DNA of 64,000 bases from an uncultured Acetatifactor sp. (GCA_904501885.1 CAJGCP010000009.1:1-64000); one strand, 5' to 3'. Counted from the stretch's first letter, positions 1 to 8,500 are shown. Made by a program: numbers and translations. Notes: generated from the letters alone by a model not told the origin.

Positions 1-131
1 CATTCCGGAATATTGGGTAAAACCAATAAATGACACATTGCACACCTCAATTTTCGGCATCAACAAAGTAAAAATCAGCGATAGAGCAAAACTTACATTG
101 GATCACATCAAATAAGTTTATAGTAGCAAAA
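1..131 (+). repeat. Dispersed 131-bp repeat, copy 1
   Basis: Bases 1-131 align without gaps to 10745-10875. I count 19 mismatches by hand (about 85% identity). The similarity continues about 16 bases past the shared stop codon and then breaks off at the inverted repeat. The left end cannot be seen because it lies at the window edge. Confidence 0.8.
2..115 (+). CDS. 3' end of an unidentified gene (truncated by window edge)
   Basis: An open frame runs from the first bases of the window to a TAA stop at 113-115 and gives 37 codons (begins IPEYWVKPIND, ends LTLDHIK). I do not recognise the family. That it is coding is supported by a second copy at 10746-10859: the two align without gaps, and most codon differences are silent (for example TTG/TTA, CAC/CAT, ACA/ACG). 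The start lies outside the window. A long perfect inverted repeat follows the stop at 124-160. Confidence 0.5.
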   Translation: MPEYWVKPINDTLHTSIFGINKVKISDRAKLTLDHIK

Positions 132-160
132 GCGAGGTGAAATTCACCTCGCTTTTGCTA
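124..160. terminator. Long perfect inverted repeat, probable terminator
   Basis: Arms 124-141 and 143-160 are perfectly complementary over 18 bp (TAGCAAAAGCGAGGTGAA and its complement). The repeat lies 9 bp after the stop of the truncated gene. It has no T-tract downstream on the plus strand, but the A4/T4 runs are inside the arms. It is probably a transcription terminator. The second copy of the 131-bp repeat lacks it. Bases 161-324 that follow show no gene. Confidence 0.5.
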
Positions 161-324
161 TGTATGGATTAAATCCACTCTTTTCGTCAAAAACCCTTTA
201 AAAATCTCCTTGCTTTACAAATTTGTACTGTTAGTATCTGTAATCAAGGCAAGATTATACTGCACGATTTACTTTTATAAATCGGATTCCTACCGGGAAA
301 GTGGTGATCTATGGGCATATCAGC

Positions 325-1002
325 TCACCTCGTTTTTTTCATTTTATAAACTATTACCATTCCGATAGCACAAAGAATAAGCAATATTAACCAAAGCATC
401 CAATTCGGTGTATCTCCTGTCTGAGGAGAAATCACACCATTCGGTTCAATAATGCCCGTTTGTGCATCGGTTGATTCATTTGCTCCCTCATTCAGTTCAA
501 GATGCGATTCTATGTCCGTACTATTGGAATTCATAGTTTCAACACAAGAACCATCTTGTTGCAAAACCACATCCGGCATAGGGACGTCGTCTATAGCAAC
601 TCTTTCTCCATCCGTATACGTCTTAGCCAGGTCAGGAGGTCTGAGTTTCGTAGTAACAGTAATCACCTTATCCTCATAAACAGGCGTCAGTTCCAGGTAA
701 TCTCCCTGCATCTGCTCGGTCACATCCTCACCGTTCACATAAACCTTCTCTATCACCGTACCTCTCCAGGAATTGATTAAAAACTTGGGCATACTCAGTC
801 TTCCTACCGTAAATTCCTCGCCTCGTTCCCCTTCATAAAACACATTGGCACCATCTGCCTCCACAGTCACCTTGTGGGTGTCAGGAACAGTCAGACTAAT
901 CACGGTATCCGTCGCCTCGTCCGATGGTGTGGCGGCATAAACAGGCAGAGAGCAGGTACACAACATAAGGAAGCATAACAGCAAAACTGTTAATCTCTTC
1001 AT
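325..1002 (-). CDS. Sortase-anchored cell-surface protein (SPQTGD signal)
   Basis: This is a 225-aa secreted protein that should be covalently linked to the cell wall. It has an N-terminal signal peptide ending near VYAA (about residue 24). At the C-terminus there is a sortase signal SPQTGD near residue 192, followed by a hydrophobic segment (WMLWLILLILCAIG) and a basic tail ending KMKKTR. The middle (about 30-180) is an unrecognised beta-rich domain. It is the last gene of the minus-strand surface operon, 12 bp after the preceding gene, with a good ribosome site (AAGGAG). It is the only protein of the operon with a recognisable wall anchor, so it could tether the others. No sortase gene is in the window. 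Confidence 0.75.
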   Translation of the reverse strand: MKRLTVLLLCFLMLCTCSLPVYAATPSDEATDTVISLTVPDTHKVTVEADGANVFYEGERGEEFTVGRLSMPKFLINSWRGTVIEKVYVNGEDVTEQMQGDYLELTPVYEDKVITVTTKLRPPDLAKTYTDGERVAIDDVPMPDVVLQQDGSCVETMNSNSTDIESHLELNEGANESTDAQTGIIEPNGVISPQTGDTPNWMLWLILLILCAIGMVIVYKMKKTR

Positions 1003-1014
1003 CTCTTTGTCTCC

Positions 1015-1476
1015 TTAGTTTTTGTTCTCGTAAGAAACCGTGAATGTCACGGTATCAGAATAATCCCCTGCGTAAGCAGCATTCCAATCATCGGTGGTGA
1101 TATGAATGAATAAATCTGTCTTATCACCCTCAGTCAAATATGTAGCATAAGTGAAAGGCATGTCATTGCTGTCCTTAATAATATAAGGGATTACCTTCCT
1201 ATTATCGATAGCATTGTTCAGCTCACCATCCGTAGTAAGTTCTACCTTGATGCATTTGTCGGGATGAATCTGAGACGCAGTCACTTCAATCTTTCCAAAA
1301 TCAGTTTTGGTAGCGTTAAATGCAACCGTTGTATTCGCAGGAATAGTAACAGTGTAAGTAGGTGTAATACTGGTAGTGAGGATAGCATCACCGCCGGTGG
1401 AGTTTCCTGCAAAAGCAGTAACGGACATTGCTACAAGCATAGTAGCAGCCAACATAATTGCAACTAATTTTTTCAT
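1015..1476 (-). CDS. Small secreted beta-module protein (first of three)
   Basis: This 153-aa protein has a clear signal peptide (MKKLVAIMLAATMLVAMS, cleavage after AFA at about 23). The mature part is one module starting PTYTVTIPA and ending YAGDYSDTVTFTVSY. The same start and end motifs occur in the two upstream small proteins and at the C-termini of the two large proteins of this operon. I do not recognise a named family; pilin-like or fibre-forming subunits are one possibility, but that is inference. The ribosome site AAGGAG lies just before the ATG. It sits between the sortase substrate and a paralogue with short gaps, so it is very likely co-transcribed. Confidence 0.7.
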   Translation of the reverse strand: MKKLVAIMLAATMLVAMSVTAFAGNSTGGDAILTTSITPTYTVTIPANTTVAFNATKTDFGKIEVTASQIHPDKCIKVELTTDGELNNAIDNRKVIPYIIKDSNDMPFTYATYLTEGDKTDLFIHITTDDWNAAYAGDYSDTVTFTVSYENKN

Positions 1477-1499
1477 TCCTTTTCTCCTTTATTTCCTAA

Positions 1500-1991
1500 T
1501 TAATTGGATGAACTTGCTGTCTTTACAGCTACGGTAAATGTAACCTTATCCTCATATTCGCCGGCATAGTCAGGATCATTTGCGGCGATATGAATTTGAG
1601 ATGTTTGTTCCGCCTTATCCGTGTTAAAGATTGCAACTATGCTATCTACAAGCGGCGCATCGTCTTTCGTAATGGTGTATGCCAGAGTGGCACCTTCCTG
1701 TGTTTCCATCTCATAATCGCTGGTAACAGTCACTTCGATGTATTCGTTCTTTTTCAGCCTTACACCTGCACTTGCAGTGATAACATAATTATTCTCATAA
1801 GTAATCTGATTCACTGCTTCCACTTTCTGCAGAGTAACCGATGCTGGAATTGTCACCATATAAGTAGGCTCTACATTAAAGGTAACTTTGGTTTGTTTTG
1901 TATCACCATTTGTTTCGACTGTAGCAAAAGCGGTAATAGACATTGCACCCGCAAGAGTCATAGCCACAATAAGTGCCAGTATTTTTTTCAT
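1500..1991 (-). CDS. Small secreted beta-module protein (second of three)
   Basis: This 163-aa protein has a signal peptide (MKKILALIVAMTLAGAMS, cleavage after AFA) and one module with the operon's hallmark ends: PTYMVTIPA near residue 43 and YAGEYEDKVTFTVAV near the C-terminus. Between them it has a GATLAYTITKDDAPL stretch that matches GATLNYAVKRGEVPV in the third paralogue. No catalytic motif, cysteine or membrane anchor is seen in the mature part, so a structural role is likely. The ribosome site (AAGGAG) is good, and the gap to each neighbour is about 20 bp. Confidence 0.7.
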   Translation of the reverse strand: MKKILALIVAMTLAGAMSITAFATVETNGDTKQTKVTFNVEPTYMVTIPASVTLQKVEAVNQITYENNYVITASAGVRLKKNEYIEVTVTSDYEMETQEGATLAYTITKDDAPLVDSIVAIFNTDKAEQTSQIHIAANDPDYAGEYEDKVTFTVAVKTASSSN

Positions 1992-2010
1992 GGTCCAATT
2001 TCTCCTTTTC

Positions 2011-2493
2011 TTATTCTACAACAATAGTAAATGTTACTGTCCCTTTGTAAAGTCCGGCATACACATAACTTTCCGGTTTTACAAAAGTAAGTTCCACAGA
2101 AGCGGTTGTGTCAGTGGGTGTCACAGAGAGAATTGTATCGCCCACGCTAACAGGAACTTCTCCCCGCTTCACTGCATAATTCAGTGTTGCACCTTCATCT
2201 GTCTTGACCACAAAGCTATTATCGGTTTCACTGGTGCCGGTAAGTTTTACCTTCACGGCTTTTCCGTATTCCACAACAACATCCGATGTGGAAACAATAA
2301 CACTGTTATCCAGTGCAACGCTTGCCGGAATGGTTACACTAAAGGTGGGTTGCACATTGTAGGTAACGCTAAGTCCGCTGGTCTGGCTGGTCGCATCTTT
2401 ATCATAAACCACTGTGTTACCAGTAGCAAATGCTGTGGCAGACATAGCTACCATCATTGTGATGACCAGAATCATTGTAAGTATTCTTTTCAT
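2011..2493 (-). CDS. Small secreted beta-module protein (third of three)
   Basis: This 160-aa secreted protein has a signal peptide (MKRILTMILVITMMVAMS, cleavage after AFA). The single module begins PTFSVTIPAS and ends YAGLYKGTVTFTIVVE. It is closest in layout to the C-terminal tail of the 710-aa protein just upstream, which carries PTFTVTIPAT and YAGNYSGSVIFTIAV. The ribosome site is TAGGAG. The gap to the upstream gene is 11 bp, so the genes should be co-translated from one message. The function is not recognised. Confidence 0.7.
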   Translation of the reverse strand: MKRILTMILVITMMVAMSATAFATGNTVVYDKDATSQTSGLSVTYNVQPTFSVTIPASVALDNSVIVSTSDVVVEYGKAVKVKLTGTSETDNSFVVKTDEGATLNYAVKRGEVPVSVGDTILSVTPTDTTASVELTFVKPESYVYAGLYKGTVTFTIVVE

Positions 2494-2504
2494 GTCGTTT
2501 TCTC

Positions 2505-4637
2505 CTATTCTATAGAATTATTTTCAGCGGACTTTACCGCAATTGTAAAAATTACAGAACCGGAATAATTGCCGGCATATACTGCCCTGTTGGGCTTTTC
2601 AAATTTAAGAATTGTGTTTCCTTCGCTGGATGTATCCGGGTTAATCACCAACACCTTTGCGCCGGGAGAAACTACAGCACCACCGGCAGTTATCTGATAG
2701 TTGAAAGTGTACCCTTCGCCACTTGTCATAGTGAATGGTGCATTCAAACCTATGGCATCAGCTATACTAATCTCCACTTGGCTTCCCTTGTTCAATCGAA
2801 CATCTTCTGCCTTCACGGCAATCTCATTTCCAAGCCCTACCGTGGCAGGAATGGTAACCGTGAAAGTCGGCTCTATATCCTTATAAGCGCTTGTGTAGAT
2901 TACATCTGATTCTACCCAACTCACCTCAACGGTAACATCAAACGCCGGCATGATAAAGGTATAACTCGTGCTGTCAATGCTAACAGAAGTGGATTTATCA
3001 CCAGTCTTGTAGGCGGTAATCTCTTTCACTCCGTAGCCGTTGTTTGGCAGAACATTCACCGTTACTACACTGCCGACAGGCGCATTTTCATTGCCGGTAA
3101 GTTCACCTTTGGTTTCATCATAGGCCAAACCAAGAGCATATTGTCGAGGCGTTTCGGTAAATTGCGCGGTATAGGTCACATTGCCTGTTACGGGAGAAAT
3201 GGCAGGACTCCATCCGGAGAAAATATAAGACTTTTCGGTAGTGTCCGGTTTTGCAGGAATTGCGCCGTTGTAGGTTGGTGTCGCACCCTGGGCAACAGCC
3301 GCATCGGTTTCCAGGATGGTTCCGTCGTAATTCTTCCAGGTGACGGTGTGGCCCAATGTTTCCCAGTGGGCGTAGAGGGTAATGTTGTCCGAAGGGGTGT
3401 AGTTGCCGCCACAGTCGCCCACCTTTGTGCCGGAGGATGTATACCATCCGGTACACACCATACCCGTCTTTTGGGGGCTGGGAAGGGTCACAGAACCTTT
3501 CGTCCATTGGGCATACAGTGTCACCGCATCGCCATTGGTGGCGGTCAAATTTTTTACCGACTGCTGATTGGAATAGGCGGTGCCGCTGCCGTTTGTTGCG
3601 GTGTTCCAACCCTTGAAGGTTGATGTTGCGGTGGCAGAGGTGGCTGTGGGACCATCCCCCAGGTCATAAGTGACCGTATACTTTTGCTGGAATCCGTTTG
3701 CCCGCAGGTTCTGGGCTGTATCGTAAGTAAAACTCTGGGCGGCGGTACTACCGCCGGTAGCGCCGTTTCCGTTAAAGCTTACGGTGTAAGTATTGGGCGA
3801 CCACTGAGCGTAAATATCAATAGTGGTACTTTGGGTGCTCGTGCTGACACCGTATTTGGCGCACAGGTCTTCATAGCTTTCGAAAACAAAATCCTGCCCA
3901 TAAAGGCAAGTGCCATCTGTCTTGGCATAATAGCCGGTGGCGGTATAGCCCGTGCGAGTCATATAGTTTTTATCACTGCTGTTTGTATAATTCCAATGGT
4001 TGTCCGGAAATATGCCGTCAGCGGTTGCTACCCATGTGACGTTATTGTCTGCGGGACTACCGCCGTTTGGCTGATAGTTGAATGTAATGCTGTGCGGTAT
4101 CCATCGCGCGTAAAGGGTGTGGTTGGAAGTTTGGGTAACTGTTGTGCTGCTCGTTACCTGTGTACCGCCCTCCGCCGCCGTAAACCAGCCGACGAATGTA
4201 CAGTTAGTTCGCGTCGGGGTAGGCAGATCACCATATGTACAGTTAGTACCCGGGCTAGGGATGACCCACTTGCTCTCCATGTCCACGCTGCCGCCGTTTG
4301 CATTAAACGTAACAGTGGGAAGTGGATAAAGATAGAGTGTTCTATCAGCGCCATAAGAATGAACAACATAATAATTCTTATCACAAGTATAATAGCCCTG
4401 CCTCGAATATGTGGGCCCCCTATCAGCGGGATAATCGCTACTTATCTGTTTGGGATAGTCTATATACGACCCTTTTGTACTCACATAAATCACCGTTCCT
4501 TTTGTAACAACATCGCCCCTCGTCAAACTATGCATATCCACAGTTTGAAACTCATAGATTGTTGCAAAGACCGTAGTGGGTAGCATAGCTGCCACCATCA
4601 CGATGCTGAGAAGCAGACTAAGTATTCTTTTTTTCAT
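2505..4637 (-). CDS. Secreted InlB-repeat (Listeria-Bacteroides repeat) surface protein
   Basis: This is a 710-aa exported protein. I place the start at the ATG at 4635-4637, which follows GAGGAGGAGCGAT; an ATG 15 bases upstream overlaps the previous stop but would put the ribosome site inside the gene. The signal peptide ends near TTVFA. Residues about 100-450 hold several InlB B-repeat-like units with the pattern F-x-NGG ... GWF/GWY ... YARW/YAQW. A Flg_new-type repeat (NNGYGVKEITAYKTGD) follows, and the last 130 residues are the operon's shared module (PTFTVTIPAT to YAGNYSGSVIFT). There is no anchor of its own. Such repeats are usual in Firmicute surface adhesins; the ligand is unknown. 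Confidence 0.75.
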   Translation of the reverse strand: MKKRILSLLLSIVMVAAMLPTTVFATIYEFQTVDMHSLTRGDVVTKGTVIYVSTKGSYIDYPKQISSDYPADRGPTYSRQGYYTCDKNYYVVHSYGADRTLYLYPLPTVTFNANGGSVDMESKWVIPSPGTNCTYGDLPTPTRTNCTFVGWFTAAEGGTQVTSSTTVTQTSNHTLYARWIPHSITFNYQPNGGSPADNNVTWVATADGIFPDNHWNYTNSSDKNYMTRTGYTATGYYAKTDGTCLYGQDFVFESYEDLCAKYGVSTSTQSTTIDIYAQWSPNTYTVSFNGNGATGGSTAAQSFTYDTAQNLRANGFQQKYTVTYDLGDGPTATSATATSTFKGWNTATNGSGTAYSNQQSVKNLTATNGDAVTLYAQWTKGSVTLPSPQKTGMVCTGWYTSSGTKVGDCGGNYTPSDNITLYAHWETLGHTVTWKNYDGTILETDAAVAQGATPTYNGAIPAKPDTTEKSYIFSGWSPAISPVTGNVTYTAQFTETPRQYALGLAYDETKGELTGNENAPVGSVVTVNVLPNNGYGVKEITAYKTGDKSTSVSIDSTSYTFIMPAFDVTVEVSWVESDVIYTSAYKDIEPTFTVTIPATVGLGNEIAVKAEDVRLNKGSQVEISIADAIGLNAPFTMTSGEGYTFNYQITAGGAVVSPGAKVLVINPDTSSEGNTILKFEKPNRAVYAGNYSGSVIFTIAVKSAENNSIE

Positions 4638-4648
4638 ATCGCTCCTCC

Positions 4649-7630
4649 TCATTCGGTTTGGTCATAGCCCGCATCCTCTACCTTGATGGTAAAGGCAAGG
4701 GGGGCACGGTAATTACCGGAATACTGATAAGTTTCGTCCCAGTCAAGGGAAAGCTGTACGCTTCCGGATTTGGGATTTGAGGGGGTGCCGCCGCCCGCAA
4801 CTGTTAAAATAACATCGCCACTTTGCACGGTACCTCCATTGATGGTAAAGGTCTTTTCTGCACCTTCATTGGTACGGGCCGTAAAATCGGTTTCCAGATT
4901 AACCTTCAGGTTTACACCCTCTTCCGTAACTGCACTGGTAATGGCAACAGTCATAGGTGCGCCGCCCAACTCTGTCGTAGCCGGAATGGTGATGACATAG
5001 GTGGGAATAACCATATAGGACACGCTCACCGTGACATTATCCGCCGGCATGGTGAATACCTTACCCACAAGTCTGGATTCTCCGTTACTATTCGTCAGAG
5101 TAATAGAACGGACTGCCCATCCCTCGGCGCAGGAAACGTCCACTGTGATGGTGTCACCTATCTGAGCGATGGCCTTGTTCACGGTGAAGCTACCTTTCTC
5201 ATTGGCATCATCTACCACCGATACGGTATAGTTGATCTTTTTAAAGGTGGCGTGGACGGTTACGGGATATGTAGGCATCACAAAGTTGTTGCCCAACACA
5301 GGCACCGTCACAGAAGGATCATTGGTTTTATAAACTGCGATGGTATCCAATGTATAGCCCTCGGCACCTACTGCACTGACACTTACGGTTTCACCCGGTT
5401 GTGCTTCGGTATGGCTGATTGCAATATCGCCGTTTTCGATACTGGTAGATTTGAAGATTTCCGAGAAAGCAGTTTCAAATTCTACCGCCACGGTTACGGG
5501 ATATGCAGGCATCACGAAGCTGCCGGCTGACACCTCCACGGTTACTTTTTCATCGCCGGTCTTGTATGCGGTAATGGACTTGACTCTATAGCCCTCGTTG
5601 GGCACGGCATTTACCACCACCGTATCGCCCATGATGGCCTTGTCGGGATTCAGGGTAAAGCTACCGTTGGTGGTAGTCGCCTTGGTAATATTATAAAGTT
5701 GATTTTTGAAAGTGACCGATACCCGCACGCCGGCAGGAACCATGGTGAATTTACCGTCGTTTACAGTGAGAAATGCGCCGTTATCAGCCCGGCTGACGGT
5801 GATGGTATCCAATTCAAAACCTTCATCCGGGGTTGCGGTGACGGTAACCGTATCACCGATACATGCGGTTTCATGGCTGACGGTAAAAGTGCCGTTTTCG
5901 GCGGGCAAGTTCTCAATGGCATAGGGGATCTTGCTCATAACGGGCTTGACCGTAACCGGATACTCCGGCTGGATGAAGGTGTTTGCGCTGCTGAGGGAAA
6001 CCGCAACCGTCAGGTTATTAGTCTTATATACATGGTATCCATCTACCCGATAGCCAGAGGCAGGTTCTGCCAGTATTTCTACCTGAGTACCGTAAGTAGC
6101 GGGGTTCTGGTTAACGGTTATGGTGCAGTTGTCCTGAGTCAGGGTCAGGTCGTATTTATTCGGTTCAAAAATGGGATATATGGTGAGGCCCTCACGGCTG
6201 GGATAAATATCACCCTGCGCATAAGACTCGCCGCTGCCATCCCTTTGGGTATTCCAACCTTTGAAGGTGTGACCGGTTTTATGAACACCGCTGCCATCGG
6301 CAATGACAATGCCGTCTTCACCTCGGCTACCCGGTTCGACAGTACCGCTACAGCCACTGAGATCGTAGGTCAGATACTGGGCAAAATACCTATTACCTAC
6401 CTTTCCACTATATATATATCCAGGGGCATAGACGCTGCCACCAGTAGCAGATTTTCCCCAGCCGAGGAAAGCGGAATTGGGCTTTGTGATGCCTTCACCG
6501 CCGGCAAATGCTATGCCGTTTTCGTCACGGGTTCCCGGTACGACTGTACCGCTGCCACCATTCAGATCGTAGGTCAGATACTGGGCATATAACCTGATAC
6601 CCTTCGTTCCGGTATATAATTCGCCTGGGTCATAACTCGTATTATTGTCAAACCAGCTCACGAATACGGAATTTTCCTTGCTGATGCCATCGGCACTGGC
6701 AATGACAATACCATTTTCATCGCGGCTGCCCGGTACGACTGTACCGCTGCCTCCGTTCAGATCATAGGTCAGATACTGTGCAGAGAGTCGGGCGCCTTCC
6801 GTCTTGGAATATTCGCCGCCGGGGGCATAGGTGGTGCTGCCATCCGACCAGCCTACAAATGCGGAGTTTTCCTTGGTAAAGCCTTCGCCGCTATGCAGGG
6901 TTACTTCTGCATATTCATCGGCAACCACGGTCTCAGCTAAACCGCTGCCGCCGTTGGCATCATAGTGGATGTATTTATCATATGACCAGGATTGGGTTAA
7001 AAAATTCCACTCGGCGCCCATCTGATGATTCGCTATACTTGTGGTGCGGTAAAAATACAGCAATCCATAATAAAAGCTTTCCGTTGTTGCTTTACCCTGG
7101 GAATTATCGAATTCCTTTGTAAAACGATCCTTCGCTACCACTTGGCTGTCCATATTGAACACGCCGCCTTTTTGAATATTTCTTCCAAGAGAATAGGAAG
7201 AACTAAGGGTCAGATTCTCATCGGTATTGAAGGTAATGCCATTCCAATCTCCATAGTTATCAAATTGGAACATCTCCACACCAAAGTAGGAGGAGCAAGT
7301 TGGAGTCATTGATACTGCTGACACTTCAGGATAAAAGTCATAGGCTATTTTAGAATAGGCAGGAATCTCGCATTCCAGTTCAAGCACCACAAAGAGCGCA
7401 ATAAAGTCCGTTGTTGCAACAGAGAGTAAATTGCTGTCCCAAGTGCCTAAACTGTGCACAAATCTCGAAAGTGAAATGCTGGATGGGTCGGAATCACTTT
7501 GGTAGCTGTACTCTGCAGTACGATAGATTCTCGTTGGATCTTCCTCCGCACGCACTGTCGTACTTATGAGTGAAAGCATAGTTATAGCCATTGCAAAGCC
7601 AAACAGCATACTCCATATTTTCTTTTTCAC
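4649..7630 (-). CDS. Large secreted InlB-repeat surface protein with duplicated repeats
   Basis: This 993-aa exported protein starts at a GTG (7628-7630) preceded by AAAGGAGGGAATGCC. The GTG overlaps the TGA of the upstream small gene (GTGA), so translation is probably coupled. The signal peptide ends near TTVRA. A unique N-terminal region (about 30-220) precedes four InlB-like units of about 66 residues (YDLNGGSG ... GW ... Y). About five Flg_new-type repeats of 75-80 residues follow (EGYRVKSITAYKTGDE, EGYTLDTIAVYKTND). The C-terminal module starts PTYVITIPAT and ends YSGNYRAPLAFTI, as in its operon partners. It has no membrane or sortase anchor. It is probably a surface adhesin or fibre component. 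Confidence 0.75.
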   Translation of the reverse strand: MKKKIWSMLFGFAMAITMLSLISTTVRAEEDPTRIYRTAEYSYQSDSDPSSISLSRFVHSLGTWDSNLLSVATTDFIALFVVLELECEIPAYSKIAYDFYPEVSAVSMTPTCSSYFGVEMFQFDNYGDWNGITFNTDENLTLSSSYSLGRNIQKGGVFNMDSQVVAKDRFTKEFDNSQGKATTESFYYGLLYFYRTTSIANHQMGAEWNFLTQSWSYDKYIHYDANGGSGLAETVVADEYAEVTLHSGEGFTKENSAFVGWSDGSTTYAPGGEYSKTEGARLSAQYLTYDLNGGSGTVVPGSRDENGIVIASADGISKENSVFVSWFDNNTSYDPGELYTGTKGIRLYAQYLTYDLNGGSGTVVPGTRDENGIAFAGGEGITKPNSAFLGWGKSATGGSVYAPGYIYSGKVGNRYFAQYLTYDLSGCSGTVEPGSRGEDGIVIADGSGVHKTGHTFKGWNTQRDGSGESYAQGDIYPSREGLTIYPIFEPNKYDLTLTQDNCTITVNQNPATYGTQVEILAEPASGYRVDGYHVYKTNNLTVAVSLSSANTFIQPEYPVTVKPVMSKIPYAIENLPAENGTFTVSHETACIGDTVTVTATPDEGFELDTITVSRADNGAFLTVNDGKFTMVPAGVRVSVTFKNQLYNITKATTTNGSFTLNPDKAIMGDTVVVNAVPNEGYRVKSITAYKTGDEKVTVEVSAGSFVMPAYPVTVAVEFETAFSEIFKSTSIENGDIAISHTEAQPGETVSVSAVGAEGYTLDTIAVYKTNDPSVTVPVLGNNFVMPTYPVTVHATFKKINYTVSVVDDANEKGSFTVNKAIAQIGDTITVDVSCAEGWAVRSITLTNSNGESRLVGKVFTMPADNVTVSVSYMVIPTYVITIPATTELGGAPMTVAITSAVTEEGVNLKVNLETDFTARTNEGAEKTFTINGGTVQSGDVILTVAGGGTPSNPKSGSVQLSLDWDETYQYSGNYRAPLAFTIKVEDAGYDQTE
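6340..6950 (-). repeat. Intragenic tandem repeats of about 200 bp
   Basis: The coding strand repeats a block of about 200 bp here. On the plus strand the word GATCGTAGGTCAGATACTGG occurs near 6361 and again near 6562, and a one-base variant (GATCATAGGTCAGATACTG) occurs near 6760. Each block encodes one InlB-like unit of the large surface protein. The near-identity at DNA level indicates recent duplication and makes repeat-number variation by recombination plausible. Confidence 0.65.
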
Positions 7631-7845
7631 GGCATTCCCTCCTTTCCTTTTTGTTCTTTGGGGTAACAGCAAGTACCCCGTTCAGGAAGTTTATCGTCAT
7701 TAAGATCAAATCCCGCATACCTACAGAACCAGCAAATAGGTTCTATTGCAAACATACTTTTTCTTCCCTCAAAACAAGGGCAAGTAGTATCACGGGTAAT
7801 CTCTTGTCCACTCTTGCTTAAGTTCTCTTTTTCTATGTGCTCCAT
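7627..7845 (-). CDS. Small Cys-rich protein, translationally coupled
   Basis: This 72-aa protein is rich in cysteine: CPC near residue 23, CWFC near 38 and CCY near 59, i.e. six cysteines in three pairs, suggesting a metal site or disulfides. It has no signal peptide, so it is presumably cytoplasmic. The ATG lies one base after the stop of the upstream membrane-protein gene, and its own TGA overlaps the GTG start of the next gene (GTGA). Both junctions indicate translational coupling and argue that it is a real gene despite its size. I do not recognise a named family. Confidence 0.6.
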   Translation of the reverse strand: MEHIEKENLSKSGQEITRDTTCPCFEGRKSMFAIEPICWFCRYAGFDLNDDKLPERGTCCYPKEQKGKEGMP

Positions 7846-7846
7846 A

Positions 7847-8380
7847 TTATCTTACCACCAACACAGTTTCTACATTTGCACCATTCATTGCCGATCCATC
7901 TGCCAAAGATGTAGTGGTAATTTTAATGGTGGCTTCATATTCTCCCGCGCTCAATGCCCGGGACATGGTAATCTCGGTTAGAGCCTGACCGGGAGGCACT
8001 AATTTGGATTGAAAAATGGATTCTCCGCTATCCTTTAGGACGATTTCAAAGGTAAAGTAGCACGGGTTACCTTCCGGATTTACTAATGCCGCATTCACAG
8101 TCTGTTGATCTGCCGCAAGTGTAATGGACGGATAACCGGGTATTTTGATCCCCACAGCAGGTGCATCCTCTGTTTTGTCCGGCAATTTAAGTCCATCCCA
8201 TTTCTGCGCACCCGGGTCAATCGCCAGTTCTTCCGTCTGCGACGAAGCCGCTGCACCACCAAACCATGTATTCCAACCAAGTGCCAGAGTAACAACTCCC
8301 GCAATAAACACAAATATAATAACCAAACCAATCACTAATGTTTTTTTACTGATAACAATTTGAGAACCTTCTTTATTCAT
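7847..8380 (-). CDS. Single-pass membrane protein, first gene of the surface operon
   Basis: This 177-aa protein has a short cytoplasmic N-terminus, one transmembrane segment (about 13-35, TLVIGLVIIFVFIAGVVTL) and an outer domain of about 130 residues. The outer domain, with PGYPSITLAADQ and SAGEYEATIKI, looks like a small beta-sandwich. A GTG three bases upstream is possible, but GGAGGT is better spaced (7 nt) from the ATG at 8378-8380. It follows a probable LytTR-controlled promoter and leads the operon. Its role may be to recruit or position the secreted partners; this is inference, as no named family is recognised. Confidence 0.65.
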   Translation of the reverse strand: MNKEGSQIVISKKTLVIGLVIIFVFIAGVVTLALGWNTWFGGAAASSQTEELAIDPGAQKWDGLKLPDKTEDAPAVGIKIPGYPSITLAADQQTVNAALVNPEGNPCYFTFEIVLKDSGESIFQSKLVPPGQALTEITMSRALSAGEYEATIKITTTSLADGSAMNGANVETVLVVR

Positions 8381-8417
8381 CACAAATACCTCCGTAAAAC
8401 AATATTTTCACTCTGTT

Positions 8418-8483
8418 ATCATATATCAGGAAACAACAGACGGCATAAGAATGTCGTGAAATGTTCTTTTTTTGTCGTGAAAT
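8418..8483 (-). promoter_or_regulatory. Probable LytTR-type operator and promoter of the surface operon
   Basis: On the minus strand the 11-mer ATTTCACGACA occurs twice (8473-8483 and 8452-8462) with a 10-bp gap, giving a 21-bp period. LytTR regulators of the AgrA/ComE type bind pairs of direct repeats with about this spacing. A -10 box TATGAT (8418-8423) follows, and the -35 position (ATGCCG) is poor, as expected for an activated promoter. A LytTR response regulator is encoded 1.3 kb upstream. Confidence 0.65.
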
Positions 8484-8500
8484 TTAGGGGTTCGCAACAC

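Noticed and set aside
161..324. Possible terminator or small RNA after the surface operon
   Set aside because: Weak hairpins exist (for example around 301-330) but none has a convincing stem with T-tract, and no promoter is evident.
3141..4583. Plus-strand frames of 160 and 299 codons antisense to the 710-aa surface protein
   Set aside because: They are shadow frames in a GC-rich repeat region without ribosome sites or domain similarity.
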